A stretch of DNA of 64,000 nucleotides, from positions 1,860,001 through 1,924,000 of the forward strand of contig OX463813.1 in assembly GCA_949825045.1 (NCBI GenBank), written 5' to 3'. Below the pieces are notes generated by a model. It saw only the letters and a program-made list of their open reading frames with translations, was not told the DNA's origin and made no database searches. How positions within the stretch are numbered: position 1 is the stretch's first letter; each line of letters starts with the position of its first letter. Of the stretch, positions 12,621 through 22,411 are shown one piece after another. A program made the position numbers and the translations under genes. The DNA is from Argyresthia goedartella. Lineage: Eukaryota; Arthropoda; Insecta; Lepidoptera; Argyresthiidae.

Positions 12621-12998
12621 AAAAAACCGGCCAAGTGCGAGTCGGACTCGCGCACGAAGGGTTCTGTACCACTGTACAATGGTAGGGATTGTGTGGAGTG
12701 AATAGTTTGGATTGCTTTCACACTTCATATACGTTACCAGGTGCATTCATAAGTTTGTAGTTTGTATTGCAATAATTGTTGTATGGGAGCCCCTTTAAAT
12801 ATTTTTTTTATTCAGTTTTTTAGTATTTGTTGTTATAGCGGCAACAGAAATACATCATCTCTGAAAATTTTAACTGTCACACTATCACGGTTCATGAAAT
12901 ACAACCTGTTGACAGACGGGCAGACAGACAGACAGACGGACAGCGGAGTCTTAGTAATAGAGTCCCGTTTTTACCCTTAGGGTACGGAACCCTCAAAA
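12621..12998 (+). repeat. GGTTCCGTAC-type repeat, second full unit
   Basis: It begins AAAAAACCGGCCAAGTGCGAG and contains CGCACGAAGGGTTCTGTACC, then GACAGACAGACAGACGGACAG and GGTACGGAACCCT. It abuts the repeat at 12362-12620. Short frames across it are not genes. Confidence 0.75.
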
Positions 12999-13374
12999 TG
13001 AGGTTCCTGAAACCAGTTTTCCTGTCACGGTCAGTTTTATGAGTATTTGCTGTCACAGTCAGTTTTATGAGCTAATCAGTCATTTTGTCAACAAAATAAA
13101 AACATGATTTCTGGTCTAAGATTTAAATACAAACCATAATATTGTTTGTTATTTTATAAAGTTGCGCCCCCCACGTCACTGAAACATTTTGTTTTCTAAT
13201 AAAAATATCTAAAAATTATAAAATTTGTGGCTGTAAGCGCTTGCTGTCGCGCTCCAAATATCGGGCACTCGACCGGCCGGGCGTGTCCGCACTTTGCGGT
13301 TTATTCAGGACAAATTGAATACGGCAATTTGTGAATCAAAGTTATGCCAGGCATAAGTAACACATTTCCTTTAA
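12999..13374. other. Short gene-free stretch
   Basis: It contains the segment AAATGAGGTTCCTGAAACC, shared with about 15009 and 17555 (part of the neighbouring dispersed repeat), and two CAGTTTTATGAG direct repeats at about 13033 and 13061. No gene. Confidence 0.45.
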
Positions 13375-13620
13375 TAAAAATAATATCTTGGACTATTTAC
13401 ACACATTGATCTAGCCCCAAACTAGGATTCCCTGTATCTTGGGTACTAGACAACGGTACACATACTTATATAGATAAATATTAAATATTATACTTAGATA
13501 GATAAACAACCATGACTAGGGTAAAACATCCGTTGTCATCAAACAAATATTTGCCCCCACCGGAACTCGAACCCCTTGGCTTCGTAGGCAGCGTCACTGC
13601 CGACTCGGCCATTCGAATCG
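13375..13620 (-). repeat. tRNA-derived SINE (family S1), intact in copy A
   Basis: On the minus strand the head reads TGGCCGAGTCGGCAGTGACG with an A-box-like start. A B-box-like GGTTCGAGTTCCGG follows, then a body shared with 53828-54046 (GGGGGCAAATATTTGTTT, GTTGTCTAGTACCCAAGA, TAGTTTGGGGCTAGATCAAT). A tRNA-like head plus a non-tRNA body is the SINE hallmark. In copy B the same SINE is split by the Gypsy element at the C-run next to the B-box (13554-13558 here). Confidence 0.8.
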
Positions 13621-14299
13621 TTAAGGGCTGAACATAGGCCAATGGCATTGAGAATTAGACAAAGAAAACAAATACCCGTCGCATCGCGTCGAAGCAGACT
13701 GACGCATGCTCCCGCGCAGAGCCCCGCGGGGCAGCCCGCGCTCCGAGACCAAGAAAATTATAGAAAATATTACTAAACTCCTGTATTAACATTAAAAATA
13801 AAATAAAACAACCAAAAATTTTCCCTTTTTTTACCTATTTTTGCGTGTAAGTTTCATATAGGAAACTGATTTCGTCTGCGAGCGCTTGTTCATTTAGTTA
13901 AATAATAATGCATTGCGCAAAATATTTTTAAGTATTAAATATGTGGCGTTAATTCAGTGTATGTCACTAAATCTTAATTTAAAATAGTTAAATTTATTAC
14001 ATCAATATTTATTACTGAATGTTATTTATCAATCGCAATCCATTATGCAAAATTACATTAGCATGTTTATAATAATAAAATCAATGTTAATAATCTAATC
14101 TTAATATTAATCCTAATAATCAAATCTTAATAATCTAGTCTTAATAATCTAATTAAATATTGTTAATAATAAAATAATAATAAACAAATATAATAATACT
14201 AACTTAATAATAATAATTTAATAATAGTAATTTTTAAATGGATAATGCATCCACTTATGTTGAATCATAAATGTCACTTTGCATTATATAAACTTTAAT
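13621..14299. other. AT-rich stretch with a GC-rich inverted patch
   Basis: No gene. A GC patch with CAGAGCCCCGCGGGGCAGC lies at about 13717-13735. From 14040 on there are AATAAT/TAATCT-type low-complexity runs. 14114-14116 (TAA) is the empty target of the 981-bp element found in copy B. Confidence 0.5.
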
Positions 14300-14700
14300 A
14301 TATTTTGTACGTTGAAGCGGACAAGCGCACCGTTTTTTATTAGTAGATAGGAGCGCGGACTACAACCGCCTACGTCACGGTATAACCTGTCGGCGCGCTC
14401 GCCTCCCCCGGAGTGGTGTATGCGCGGCCGCCGCCGGACAGTGAGCTTGATGATACGACGCGAGACGCATGTCGCTCTGTTCCGCCGCTTTTGCTTACGC
14501 TCCGCTATCGAAATTACTTATGCGCCTAATATCAACCGCTGTGCTTGTTCCTTCTCTTTCCATTTCTCCTTCTAAGACTGTGCTTGACTATATGTACTGT
14601 GTGCTATACGTCGCTTTGAAATAAACTGTTAAACAGTGTTCTTGTTTACATTCACCGCGACCCGCACTATACTCAAGTAAGTGTTGCGTAGGCACAAGCC
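14300..14700 (+). repeat. Possible solo-LTR-like segment
   Basis: A GC-rich region (about 14340-14520) leads into AATAAACTGTTAAACAGTG (AATAAA at about 14621), then TTGTTTACATTCACCGCGAC and GACCCGCAC. A GC-rich block followed by a poly(A) signal resembles the U3-R-U5 order of an LTR. I cannot define both ends or a TSD, so this is only a candidate. It is duplicated at about 41881-42281. Confidence 0.3.
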
Positions 14701-14940
14701 TACTAAAAATATAACAGATATCCGGTAATTTTAAAAGTCCATTCTTATCTCTAATAGACCTTTAATAACATATATTTATCCTACATTCTTATGTTGTCTA
14801 TGTGCGCTTCTAGTGTCGTGCGTATTTTTAATGCGGGACGCGGGGCGCCATATTTAGAGCACCCACATGAGGGTCAATCCCATAGTGACTCCCCCAGGAT
14901 TGCCAAATTTACTTACTTAATTAAAGGGGCCTATACATTT

Positions 14941-15705
14941 AACTGAAACCAAAAAATATTATTTTCATCACACATATATGTGTAGCGTGTCTGTAGAAAG
15001 GTCTTTAAAAATGACGATGAGGTTCCTGAAACTAGTTTTCCTCAAAGCGAATGGATAAAGAAACAGACCCTTCCAAAGTGAACGGATAAAGAGACAGACC
15101 CTTCCAAAGTGAATGGTTAAAGAGACAGACCCTTCCAAAGTGAACGGATAAAGAGACAGACCCTTCCAAAGTGAACGGATAAAGAGACAGACCCTTCCAA
15201 AGTAAATGGATAAAGAGACAGACCCTTCCAAAGTAAATGGATAAAGAGACAGACCCTTCTAAAGTAAATGGATAAAGAGACAGACCCTTCCAAAGTGAAT
15301 GGATAAAGAGACAGACCCTTCCAAAGTGAATGGATAAAGAGACAGACCCTTCCAAAGTAAATGGATAAAGAGACAAACCCTTCCAAAGTGAATGGATAAA
15401 GAGACAGACCCTTCCAAAGTGGAAAAATTTCCCCCCCCTCTGACTTTTAAAGTAATAGAGTAAAAAATCTAAAAAATTATATGCTGTGTATATCAATACA
15501 CAGTTTCAACGAAAATTAGTCTGAATAAAATAAAATAAGCGATTTTTAAGATATAAAACATTTATTAAAACCGTAAAGATAAATTTATCATTGATACAAA
15601 AACTATGAAAAACAAAGTTACAACACAAACATCCAGTCACATAATTACTTGCTACAACGGAACCCTTCAAGGGCGAATCCGACTCGCACTTGGCCACTTT
15701 TTATA
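14941..15705 (+). repeat. Dispersed repeat carrying a minisatellite
   Basis: The left part (TTTAACTGAAACCAAAAAATA) matches 12580 and 17466. Then come the minisatellite, the block GGAAAAATTTCCCCCCCC and an AT-rich segment. These are also found, diverged and with only a single minisatellite-like remnant, at 50444-50690. The right end GAATCCGACTCGCACTTGGCC is the common outer end of the local dispersed repeats. Confidence 0.65.
15049..15420 (+). repeat. 31-bp minisatellite, 12 units
   Basis: Twelve consecutive 31-bp units carry ATGGATAAAGAGACAGACCC followed by TTCCAAAGT. They differ at a few positions (GAA/AAA start, ATGG/ACGG, one TTCTAAAG, one ACAAACCC). 12 x 31 = 372 bp exactly. Because 31 is not a multiple of 3 and the unit lacks minus-strand stops, minus-strand frames are open and repeat every 93 nt; these are not genes. 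Copy B has the same number and order of unit variants at 42630-43001. Confidence 0.95.
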
Positions 15706-15869
15706 TTTGTATTTTTTCTAACAGTGACTTAAAACATCGTGAGGAAATCCTCATATCTCGGTTGCTGCGGCGATCGGCTAGCCCCTTCTCACGCAAAATG
15801 CGAGTAGGTATTAAATAACTGGTAAATGTCGACGCAACTAAAACGTAAAGGCATAATCATAAACATTTA
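15706..15869. other. Short spacer, nothing recognised
   Basis: No coding or repeat signature identified. Confidence 0.4.
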
Positions 15870-16063
15870 CATACAGGCACATACATTGCTTCCGACCCCT
15901 CACTAGAATACCCTATATCGTAGTAACCAGAAATAGTGACGTCTCACACATATAAATATCGAAGACCTGGGGTTTTTTTGTGGACCAGCCGGTGATCGAA
16001 CCCGGGACCTCTCGCATGGTAGGCAGAGCGACAATCGCTGCTCCACAACTGTGGCAACGCTAA
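15870..16063 (-). repeat. tRNA-derived SINE (family S2)
   Basis: On the minus strand: TGTGGAGCAGCGATTGTCGC (A-box-like), then GAGAGGTCCCGGGTTCGATC (B-box-like), then a body with GGTCTTCGATATTTATATG and GGTCGGAAGCAATGTATG. The head folds only partly as a tRNA. It is a different family from S1. Duplicated at 43451-43644. Confidence 0.7.
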
Positions 16064-16413
16064 CCAAGGTATGTGAATAATTTTCCATGAAAAGGCTTCA
16101 CATTAGTAACATCCACTAGTCGCGCATAAAGGCGAGGGCACACTTGCCAAGAAACGCGGGGAAAAGTAAATGCTTTATGTATTCCCTCGGAGGCTCAAGT
16201 GGCGTGGCAGAGAGCATCGTTAGCGACATTCAGACGGAGCTGAAAGCTGGCGCGCAGCGGACGCATTAAATGTGAAACTAGATTTCTGGTAAATGGAAAC
16301 TTTATTAATTTTCCTTCAGGTGCGGTGCTGAAAGCATTAGAAAATATTGAGAAATGAAACCCAACTTTACTGCGTTTTCTTCGGCTCCTAATTTTATTAA
16401 TTTTTCTTTTTAG
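16064..16413. other. Gene-free stretch
   Basis: Nothing recognised; the 78-aa minus-strand frame here has no known motif. Confidence 0.4.
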
Positions 16414-16612
16414 GGTTCCGTAAAGAAACAAGGAACCCTTATAGTTTCGTCAAGTCTGTCTGTCCGTCCGTCCGTCCGTCCGTATGTCACAGCAACTTTT
16501 TGCAGAAACTATTCGGACTACACAGTTGAAACTTAGTATGTAGATGTATTTTGTAAACTGCTTTACGATTTTTATACAAAAAATTAATAATTAAAATAAT
16601 TAAAGGAACTCC

Positions 16613-17466
16613 CCAAACAAACTCAAACTCAAACTCAAACTCAAAAGTACTTTATTACTGTAGATATTTACATATACTTAGCAAACGTAATTTTTTGCCT
16701 CTTCTCTACATTGGACCACTTTGGGAGAAGAAGGGCGTAGAAACTACCACAGATTGATTTTTAGGTCTCTTTTAAAAATAGGTTGTGCTTAACTAATACA
16801 ATTATGATTTATTTTTATTTAATAAACTGGAATAAATATTTACAAAATTATTAACAGCAAGGTCTGTGTTGAGCCAGATTATACAGTCCTGTCATTTAAG
16901 TAATCTTGAACATTGTAATATCCCTTTTTCGACAAAGTCGCTTTAACCTGCTTTTTAAATTGCTCAAATGGCAATTTCAAAATCTCCAGAGGTATCTTAT
17001 TGTTGTAGAGAATTCACTGACCCTTGAAATAATTGCTAACCTTCGCGAGTCTAAAACGGGGCGCACATAGTCTGTGATTATTTCTTAGGTAAACATTACA
17101 GCTATCGCTAAGTTTGGAAAATGTTGTAAGGTTCTTGCGTACATACATTATATTTTTAAAAATAAATTGACTAGCTACTGTTAGTATGTCAATTTCTTTA
17201 AAAAGCTCTCTTAAGGAGTCTGTTCGTTTAAAATTATAAATTGCTCGAATAGCTCTTTTCTGTAAAATAAAAATAGTTTGAATATCCGCTGCTTTCCCCC
17301 ACAACAAGATACCATAGGACATCACACTATGAAAGTAACTAAAATATACTAGCCTAGATGTAGCCACATCCGTTCTTTGTCTGATGTTCCTAACAGCGTA
17401 AGCCGCAGAACTTAATTTACCAGCCAATTTATCTATGTGGGGTCCCCACTGCAATTTGCTATCAAT
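16613..17466 (-). mobile_element. CR1-T LINE 3' fragment on the minus strand
   Basis: Read on the minus strand: RT C-terminal coding, a 3' UTR with the CTCCCAAAGTGGTCC-type hairpin segment, AATAAA at 16656-16651 and a tail of TTTGAG 6-mers (16646-16613). The family is the same as 9139-11650, but the tail repeat differs (TTTGAG versus TTGACTA). It is 5' truncated by insertion into a dispersed repeat. Confidence 0.8.
17014..17466 (-). pseudogene. CR1-T RT C-terminal fragment
   Basis: It encodes IDSKLQWGPHIDKLAGKLSS through SNYFKGQ, matching residues about 560-710 of the 752-aa relative. The codon after GQ is TGA where the relative has TGC (Cys), a premature stop. No catalytic RT residues are included; it is dead. 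Confidence 0.85.
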
Positions 17467-17848
17467 GGAACTGAAACCAGAATTATTTTTTTTCACCAAA
17501 CCTTTATGTGTGGGGGTGACTTTAGATAGTTCTTCAAAAATGACGTTGTCGTTCATGAACCTTTTCCTCAAAGTAAACCGTCAAAGGGACAGAAATCAGA
17601 AATCAGAAATCAGAAATCAGAAATCAGATATTTTATTGTGGTTTAAGATTTAAGATTTAAAAGATTTAAAAGATTTATTGGTAATTACAGGTCACATTTA
17701 CAGTCTTGAGACCAAATCATGTGAGCGTTAACGGTAACATGACATACACACATATATATATATATTATAAATTGGTTAACACTTAAAAAATAAACAAAAA
17801 AAAATGAAATACCGACAAACACAATATCTTATTATATAAATTTACAAA

Positions 17849-20674
17849 TCACAGATTATTTAAAAACAAGTACACAATTTTAAAAAACATATAGATCGGC
17901 ATACTAAAAATATCTAAATCTGGCTGCTGAGCAACACAGGCATTGAGTAGAGTGAGTGCCTGATAAGTGGGTGCGTGACGGGCATGCTGTGTACGAACAA
18001 CACCCGTAGCGAAGAGCGGGCGCGATCGTAACATCGCGTACCGAGGCGGCGCGTTAAGGGCAACACTTCGCAGTGCCACCGGATTATCTACCTTGCCGTG
18101 GAGGAGGAGATAGAAGTGCACCAACAGGGACATCTTCCGCCTCAGCTCTAGGGTGTCTACCCCCACCATCCCTGCCACAAATAGAGACGGGAATAAGTAG
18201 GGATAATACCCATATTTAATTTTGTAAAGAAGTCTAGCAAATTTTCTTTGGACTTTTTCCAGCATGAGTGTATATTTAGCCTCATGTGGGTCCCAGATGA
18301 TTGCGTTGTACTCTAATTTACTCCGAACAAATGCATTATACAAAGAGGTTAATGTAGATATGTCCTTAAACCGAGTCACCTGTCGCATTACGAATCCAAG
18401 AGATCTGAAGGCTCTCCTACAAGTCTCCCGGATGTGGTCGTTGAAGGTAAGCTCAGAGTCAAGTAAAAGTCCTAAGTCACGTATTTGGGTAACCCTCACA
18501 AACCCAGCCCCAGCAATAGTGTAGTCATGATGGAGCGGCGCCCGAGATCGAGTAAATGTCATGGTTTTGCACTTGGCGCTATTAAACGCCAAGTGGTTAC
18601 ATTCACTCCACTCCACCACTCTATCAACGTCACTTTGCAGACGCCCAATATCATCCTCACAGCCTATGCGCATGAACAGCTTCAGGTCATCCGCGAACAT
18701 CAAACACTCAGCCGTCCCGACGACATCGGGAAGGTCGTTAATCATTATCAGAAACTGAGTGGGGCCAAGAGTACTACCCTGACTGACACCCGAGCAGGTC
18801 TCATAGGGCTCAGAACTATTACCGTCCAACCTCACATACTGAACTCTATTTGAGAAGTAGTTCGCAAATAGGCGAATTAAGTTCGGTGTAAACCCTATGG
18901 ATGCAAACTTTTCCAACAGGACGTCATTGTCGACTCTATCGAAAGCTTTCTTAAAGTCGAAAAAAGTCGCATCAACCTGTGTGTGCTTATCGAGAGCTGA
19001 CGTCACATAGTTTACAAAGTTCATGTGGTTAGTTAGTGTTGAACGTCTAGGGCGGAAACCATGTTGGCAGTCGGATAGTAGCCCGCGTATTTGTTCCGTT
19101 ATATGATGATTGACGATAGATTCAAACACCTTCCCGAATACCGAGAGGACGGCTATAGGTCTGTAATTTTCTACTTCCGACCTGGAGCCGTCTTTGAGCA
19201 CAGGAGTGACTCGCGACGTTTTCCAGTGCCTTGGGTAGACTGCAGTTTTTAGGGCTAAATTGTAAAGGTACCCGAGTGGTAGTTCAAGTGCAGATAAACA
19301 GTCTCTAACTAGGAAAGGCGGAATGCCGTCAGGCCCTGCAGAGGAGCGAGGTTTAAGTCGCCGCCCTGCACGTCGTATGTCAGTCACTGTAATGCAGTCA
19401 ATCGCCACACGCGACGAGCTGTTACCCGGTCCTGCTCTCCGCTCGGCGGCGTCAGCGTCAAGTGTCGGTTTGTCTGGCAGGAACACTGACTGAAAGTAAG
19501 TTGCGAACGCGTTGGCCGCGTCCACTCCCGTCACCGTCTTGCCGTCATAGTCATATTCGTCACATGTCTGTTTCGTCGTCCGTTGGTCCCTAATGAAATT
19601 CCAAAAAGTAGTGGGGTCACTTTTGATGTCATTCTCAGCTAGTCGTATGTACTCAGAGTATGTTTTGTCTATTAAGTACTTAACGTGACTTCTATAATAA
19701 CGGAACATTTCCTTATTAAACTCCTTGCCCTCAGCTCTATACCGTTTGAGATGAAAGTATTTGTTCTTAATGTTGCGTATGATGTCGGGCGTGAACCACT
19801 TCGGATATACATACCGAGTCCTCGCGCCTTTACGCTGCTTACTTGGAACGCAATCACCTATGCATGAATATAACTTATTATACAGAAAATCAGTGGCTTG
19901 ATCAACGTCATCGGATGCATATAGATCGCTCCAATCAAGAGAGGCAAGAGAAGAATATAACTTAGTAAAGTCTGCTTTGCGGAAGTTCCACTGTGGTCTG
20001 TCAGGTGGGTCGGGCGACGGCGTCGGCGACGGCGGTAGCACGCGCGGCACCGGACGCGGGAAACGCACGCTCAGCTCCAGCGGCGGGTGGTACCCGTCCA
20101 CAGGCCGCGTCAGCGGTTCCACCTCTCCAGACACATCGATCCGACCAACGCCCATATTACTCAGCACCAGATCTAGTATTCCATCATAACAATTTTTAAC
20201 TGTATTGAATTGCTTTATATTGCAAACTTGTAATAAATATTCAAATTGAAGAAGAGGGTTCAGGCCACAAGAATTCAGATTGAGATCACCAATAACAATT
20301 GCATTTAGGTTCTTATATTTAACTACAACACTCTCTATAATTTCGAACACCTTAGTATAATGCGAATCTGAGGACGATGGTCTAATGTAAACCACTATAC
20401 ACAATAATTTTATATAATTATTAGACACGATAGCAAATATCACCTCCACATCGTCATCATACCCCGCCACATCGTGTAGCTGTCGTACGTTGTAGCAGTC
20501 GCGCACGGCCAGCAGCACCCCCCCCCAGCCGGCGTCGCGCGCGCGGTCGCGGCGCAGCGTCGTGTAGCCGGGCGGGATGAGCTCGGCGTCCGCTATTCCG
20601 CTGAGCAGAAACGTCTCCGTGATGGCGTACATGTCGGCTTCCAGTTGCAACATACTCATCTTACATTGGTCCAA
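17849..20674 (-). CDS. CR1-P ORF2: endonuclease-reverse transcriptase
   Basis: From a TTG at 20674 the frame has 941 residues, but it is open back to 20785 (stop TAA at 20786-20788), overlapping the ORF1 end by 53 nt in the +1 frame. The first endonuclease block (VYQNVRGLRTK) lies upstream of the first ATG, and no ATG occurs in the upstream open part. Full-length ORF2 therefore probably needs reinitiation, non-ATG start or frameshifting. Blocks: EN ITETFL (18-23), GDLNLN (129-134), DGYHPPLELS (193-202); RT NYRPIAVLSVFGKVFE (503-518), DFKKAFDRVDNDVLL (573-587), GVSQGSTLGP (629-638), catalytic FADD (660-663). There is no RNase H. The product nicks target DNA and reverse-transcribes the element RNA in place. 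Confidence 0.9.
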   Translation of the reverse strand: MDQCKMSMLQLEADMYAITETFLLSGIADAELIPPGYTTLRRDRARDAGWGGVLLAVRDCYNVRQLHDVAGYDDDVEVIFAIVSNNYIKLLCIVVYIRPSSSDSHYTKVFEIIESVVVKYKNLNAIVIGDLNLNSCGLNPLLQFEYLLQVCNIKQFNTVKNCYDGILDLVLSNMGVGRIDVSGEVEPLTRPVDGYHPPLELSVRFPRPVPRVLPPSPTPSPDPPDRPQWNFRKADFTKLYSSLASLDWSDLYASDDVDQATDFLYNKLYSCIGDCVPSKQRKGARTRYVYPKWFTPDIIRNIKNKYFHLKRYRAEGKEFNKEMFRYYRSHVKYLIDKTYSEYIRLAENDIKSDPTTFWNFIRDQRTTKQTCDEYDYDGKTVTGVDAANAFATYFQSVFLPDKPTLDADAAERRAGPGNSSSRVAIDCITVTDIRRAGRRLKPRSSAGPDGIPPFLVRDCLSALELPLGYLYNLALKTAVYPRHWKTSRVTPVLKDGSRSEVENYRPIAVLSVFGKVFESIVNHHITEQIRGLLSDCQHGFRPRRSTLTNHMNFVNYVTSALDKHTQVDATFFDFKKAFDRVDNDVLLEKFASIGFTPNLIRLFANYFSNRVQYVRLDGNSSEPYETCSGVSQGSTLGPTQFLIMINDLPDVVGTAECLMFADDLKLFMRIGCEDDIGRLQSDVDRVVEWSECNHLAFNSAKCKTMTFTRSRAPLHHDYTIAGAGFVRVTQIRDLGLLLDSELTFNDHIRETCRRAFRSLGFVMRQVTRFKDISTLTSLYNAFVRSKLEYNAIIWDPHEAKYTLMLEKVQRKFARLLYKIKYGYYPYLFPSLFVAGMVGVDTLELRRKMSLLVHFYLLLHGKVDNPVALRSVALNAPPRYAMLRSRPLFATGVVRTQHARHAPTYQALTLLNACVAQQPDLDIFSMPIYMFFKIVYLFLNNL

Positions 20675-20732
20675 CTTTGTCCTGAGGCCTCTGACATTTT
20701 GGTAGACGATGGTGCATGTTTTGTACCTAGGC

Positions 20733-22022
20733 TTAGATTGAGTTGGGTTTCTCTTGTGGCTTACGAAACCCAGACTGCCACGGTTTTACATGCACATCCT
20801 CGGCCCAGTACTTGACATTCATATACTCGGCGACATTCTTGGCCGGGACTCCCAACTTGAAAGAGGCGTAGTCTCCCCTCGGTTTTAGCGCCTCGACTGA
20901 GCAATTATCGGTGGGACAGATAGTTTTCAAATGTTCTTTAATTTTGTCTACGCTAGTTCCAGCCTTTACAAAATAGAGATGAAGGAATGATTTCCTTTCG
21001 GCAGCTTCTAGTATGGTTGAACCCGGCGCAGCTGTACCTTTGACTACATTGGATGGCCGACGGCGGGTTCGCCTATTCACCGTCATCCACTCCTCTTCAT
21101 CTTGGACTCCTTCCTCCTCATGGCGCGGCAGAGTGACGGTTGCCGGCAGGACAGATCCTCCAGCATGGCTCGTATTAGTTGCGGCGGCAGGCCGCTGCGT
21201 TACGCGCAGCACAGCGCTGTCGGAGCTAGGTGCGCTATTCCCCGACGTAGGTCTCGCTCGGCTAGCTGGCCTAGCTGCAGGCGGGGCAGGCGGGGCGGCG
21301 GCGGGGGCAGCGGCGCCGACAGCGGCGTATGTGGCGCGCAATGGAGGGGCGATGCTCTGCCTGGACACGATCTCAGATAGTTCCGATCGCAATTTTTTAC
21401 AGTCCATCTCGAGACTGTCCACTCTGGTTGCAAATCCTTGTTGCTTAGCGTCCAGATCATTGGTAACCTCCAGAAACTCCGCCTTCAACTGTGAGCAGGC
21501 TACACTAATTTTTTTGGACACGGCAACAGAAATATCAGCTATTTTTCTATCGAGTATTTTTGATAGTCTCGCGTCTAGGATACTAGTAAATTGTTCGAGG
21601 GTCATCGCTCCCACAGTGGTTGGCACCGGCACACTCTGAGTGGGTATTGGGTCGGCTGGGTTGAGCTGTAGCTGTCTCTGCGTATCGGCAACAAGGAAAC
21701 TGCTATCCAATACGGAGTTCTCCCCAGCACTGTGGGACGTGCCATTCAGTGACTCATCACACGACATATTAGTGATGTCAGCATCTATGGTCTCATTAAC
21801 CCCTAACCCCTTACGAACGGGGGTGTCGTCGTTCCTATTGGCCCGCCGTGTAACACTTTGGCATAGGGAGCATTCCCATTTCTCGCGGAGTGTTTTTATG
21901 TTACTCACATACGAACTTATGTCCATGCCAAGACACTGATAGTGATAAGCTGATCGGCAAGCATGACATTGAAGCATCTCATTTGTCTCTATTATCGGTC
22001 TCTTACAGGCCAAGCAAATCAT
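20733..22022 (-). CDS. CR1-P ORF1: PHD-finger protein
   Basis: 429 residues from ATG at 22022. An N-terminal C4HC3 zinc finger is complete: Cys3, Cys6, Cys19, Cys22, His27, Cys30, Cys51, Cys54, the PHD spacing. Then come a coiled-coil-like stretch (about 150-215), an Ala/Pro-rich linker (about 225-260), a low-complexity acidic/basic part, and a C-terminal block (SFLHLYFVKAGTSVDKIKEH through YWAEDVHVKPWQSG). That block resembles the C-terminal domain common in Jockey/CR1 ORF1 proteins. PHD ORF1 is known for CR1-like LINEs. The likely role is RNA binding and RNP assembly, with the PHD possibly contacting chromatin (inference). High GC in the linker contrasts with the AT-rich surroundings. The antisense 208-aa frame over this GC-rich part is a shadow. 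Confidence 0.9.
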   Translation of the reverse strand: MICLACKRPIIETNEMLQCHACRSAYHYQCLGMDISSYVSNIKTLREKWECSLCQSVTRRANRNDDTPVRKGLGVNETIDADITNMSCDESLNGTSHSAGENSVLDSSFLVADTQRQLQLNPADPIPTQSVPVPTTVGAMTLEQFTSILDARLSKILDRKIADISVAVSKKISVACSQLKAEFLEVTNDLDAKQQGFATRVDSLEMDCKKLRSELSEIVSRQSIAPPLRATYAAVGAAAPAAAPPAPPAARPASRARPTSGNSAPSSDSAVLRVTQRPAAATNTSHAGGSVLPATVTLPRHEEEGVQDEEEWMTVNRRTRRRPSNVVKGTAAPGSTILEAAERKSFLHLYFVKAGTSVDKIKEHLKTICPTDNCSVEALKPRGDYASFKLGVPAKNVAEYMNVKYWAEDVHVKPWQSGFRKPQEKPNSI

Positions 22023-22395
22023 TGTGTATGCGCTGACTCACGGACGGACGGGTTGCAGAGCGATGAGAAGTAGCGGGGCACGTCGTCGTCGGCTTGTGAC
22101 GTAGTCACTCACGGTGACTCAGGCGCAGAGATTCGCAGACAGCGCGGCGCTAGACAGAGACAGCGGTACGGCGCGAGAGCGGACGCGAGGATCGAGTTCA
22201 ATGACCGCACTTAACAACAGCGAGCGACGACCTTGGCCAGCTGTTGTTTGCTGTACTTTCCGATCTTTAGATGGCTTATCCAGGATAATTACCAATAAAC
22301 AAAACTTTGTATTAGCACATATTTGAAGGCACTAAAAAGCACTAGCGAATGGTATATAATATGATATTAAGCAAGCTATTAAGCAGGTTTACTGG

Positions 22396-22411
22396 GCAAA
22401 TATTACAGAGC
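22396..22411 (-). promoter_or_regulatory. 5' UTR motif shared with CR1-E
   Basis: The 16-mer GCTCTGTAATATTTGC (minus strand) begins 45 nt from the 5' end of CR1-P. The identical 16-mer is at 50388-50403, about 40 nt from the inferred 5' end of CR1-E. Position and identity suggest a conserved 5' element such as an internal promoter or RNA signal; function is inferred. Confidence 0.45.

Larger units (their letters stand above)
16414..17590 (+). repeat. Dispersed repeat interrupted by a LINE
   Basis: The left part 16414-16612 (TTTTAGGGTTCCGTAAAGAA, GTCTGTCTGTCCGTCC) and the right part 17466-17590 (GGAACTGAAACCAGAATT, AAAATGACGTTGTC, CCTCAAAG) together match the order at 12362-12620 and 14941-15046. 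The CR1-T fragment 16613-17466 sits between them. So this copy existed first and was then broken by the LINE. Confidence 0.6.

Noticed and set aside
15049..15420. Regular repeat array resembling CRISPR
   Set aside because: Units are directly abutting with no unique spacers, and the context is eukaryotic TE DNA.
14968..15496. 154-, 89- and 87-aa repetitive minus-strand frames
   Set aside because: They arise from a 31-bp minisatellite without minus-strand stops; composition and periodicity follow the DNA repeat.
15940..16063. Possible tRNA gene on the minus strand
   Set aside because: A- and B-box-like segments only, followed by a SINE body; the acceptor stem does not pair.
18264..18853. Plus-strand frames of 86-122 aa
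   Set aside because: They are antisense to CR1-P ORF2 and have no coding signature.
21013..21639. 208-aa and other plus-strand frames over CR1-P ORF1
   Set aside because: These are antisense shadows of the GC-rich Ala/Pro linker of the PHD ORF1, with no domain of their own.
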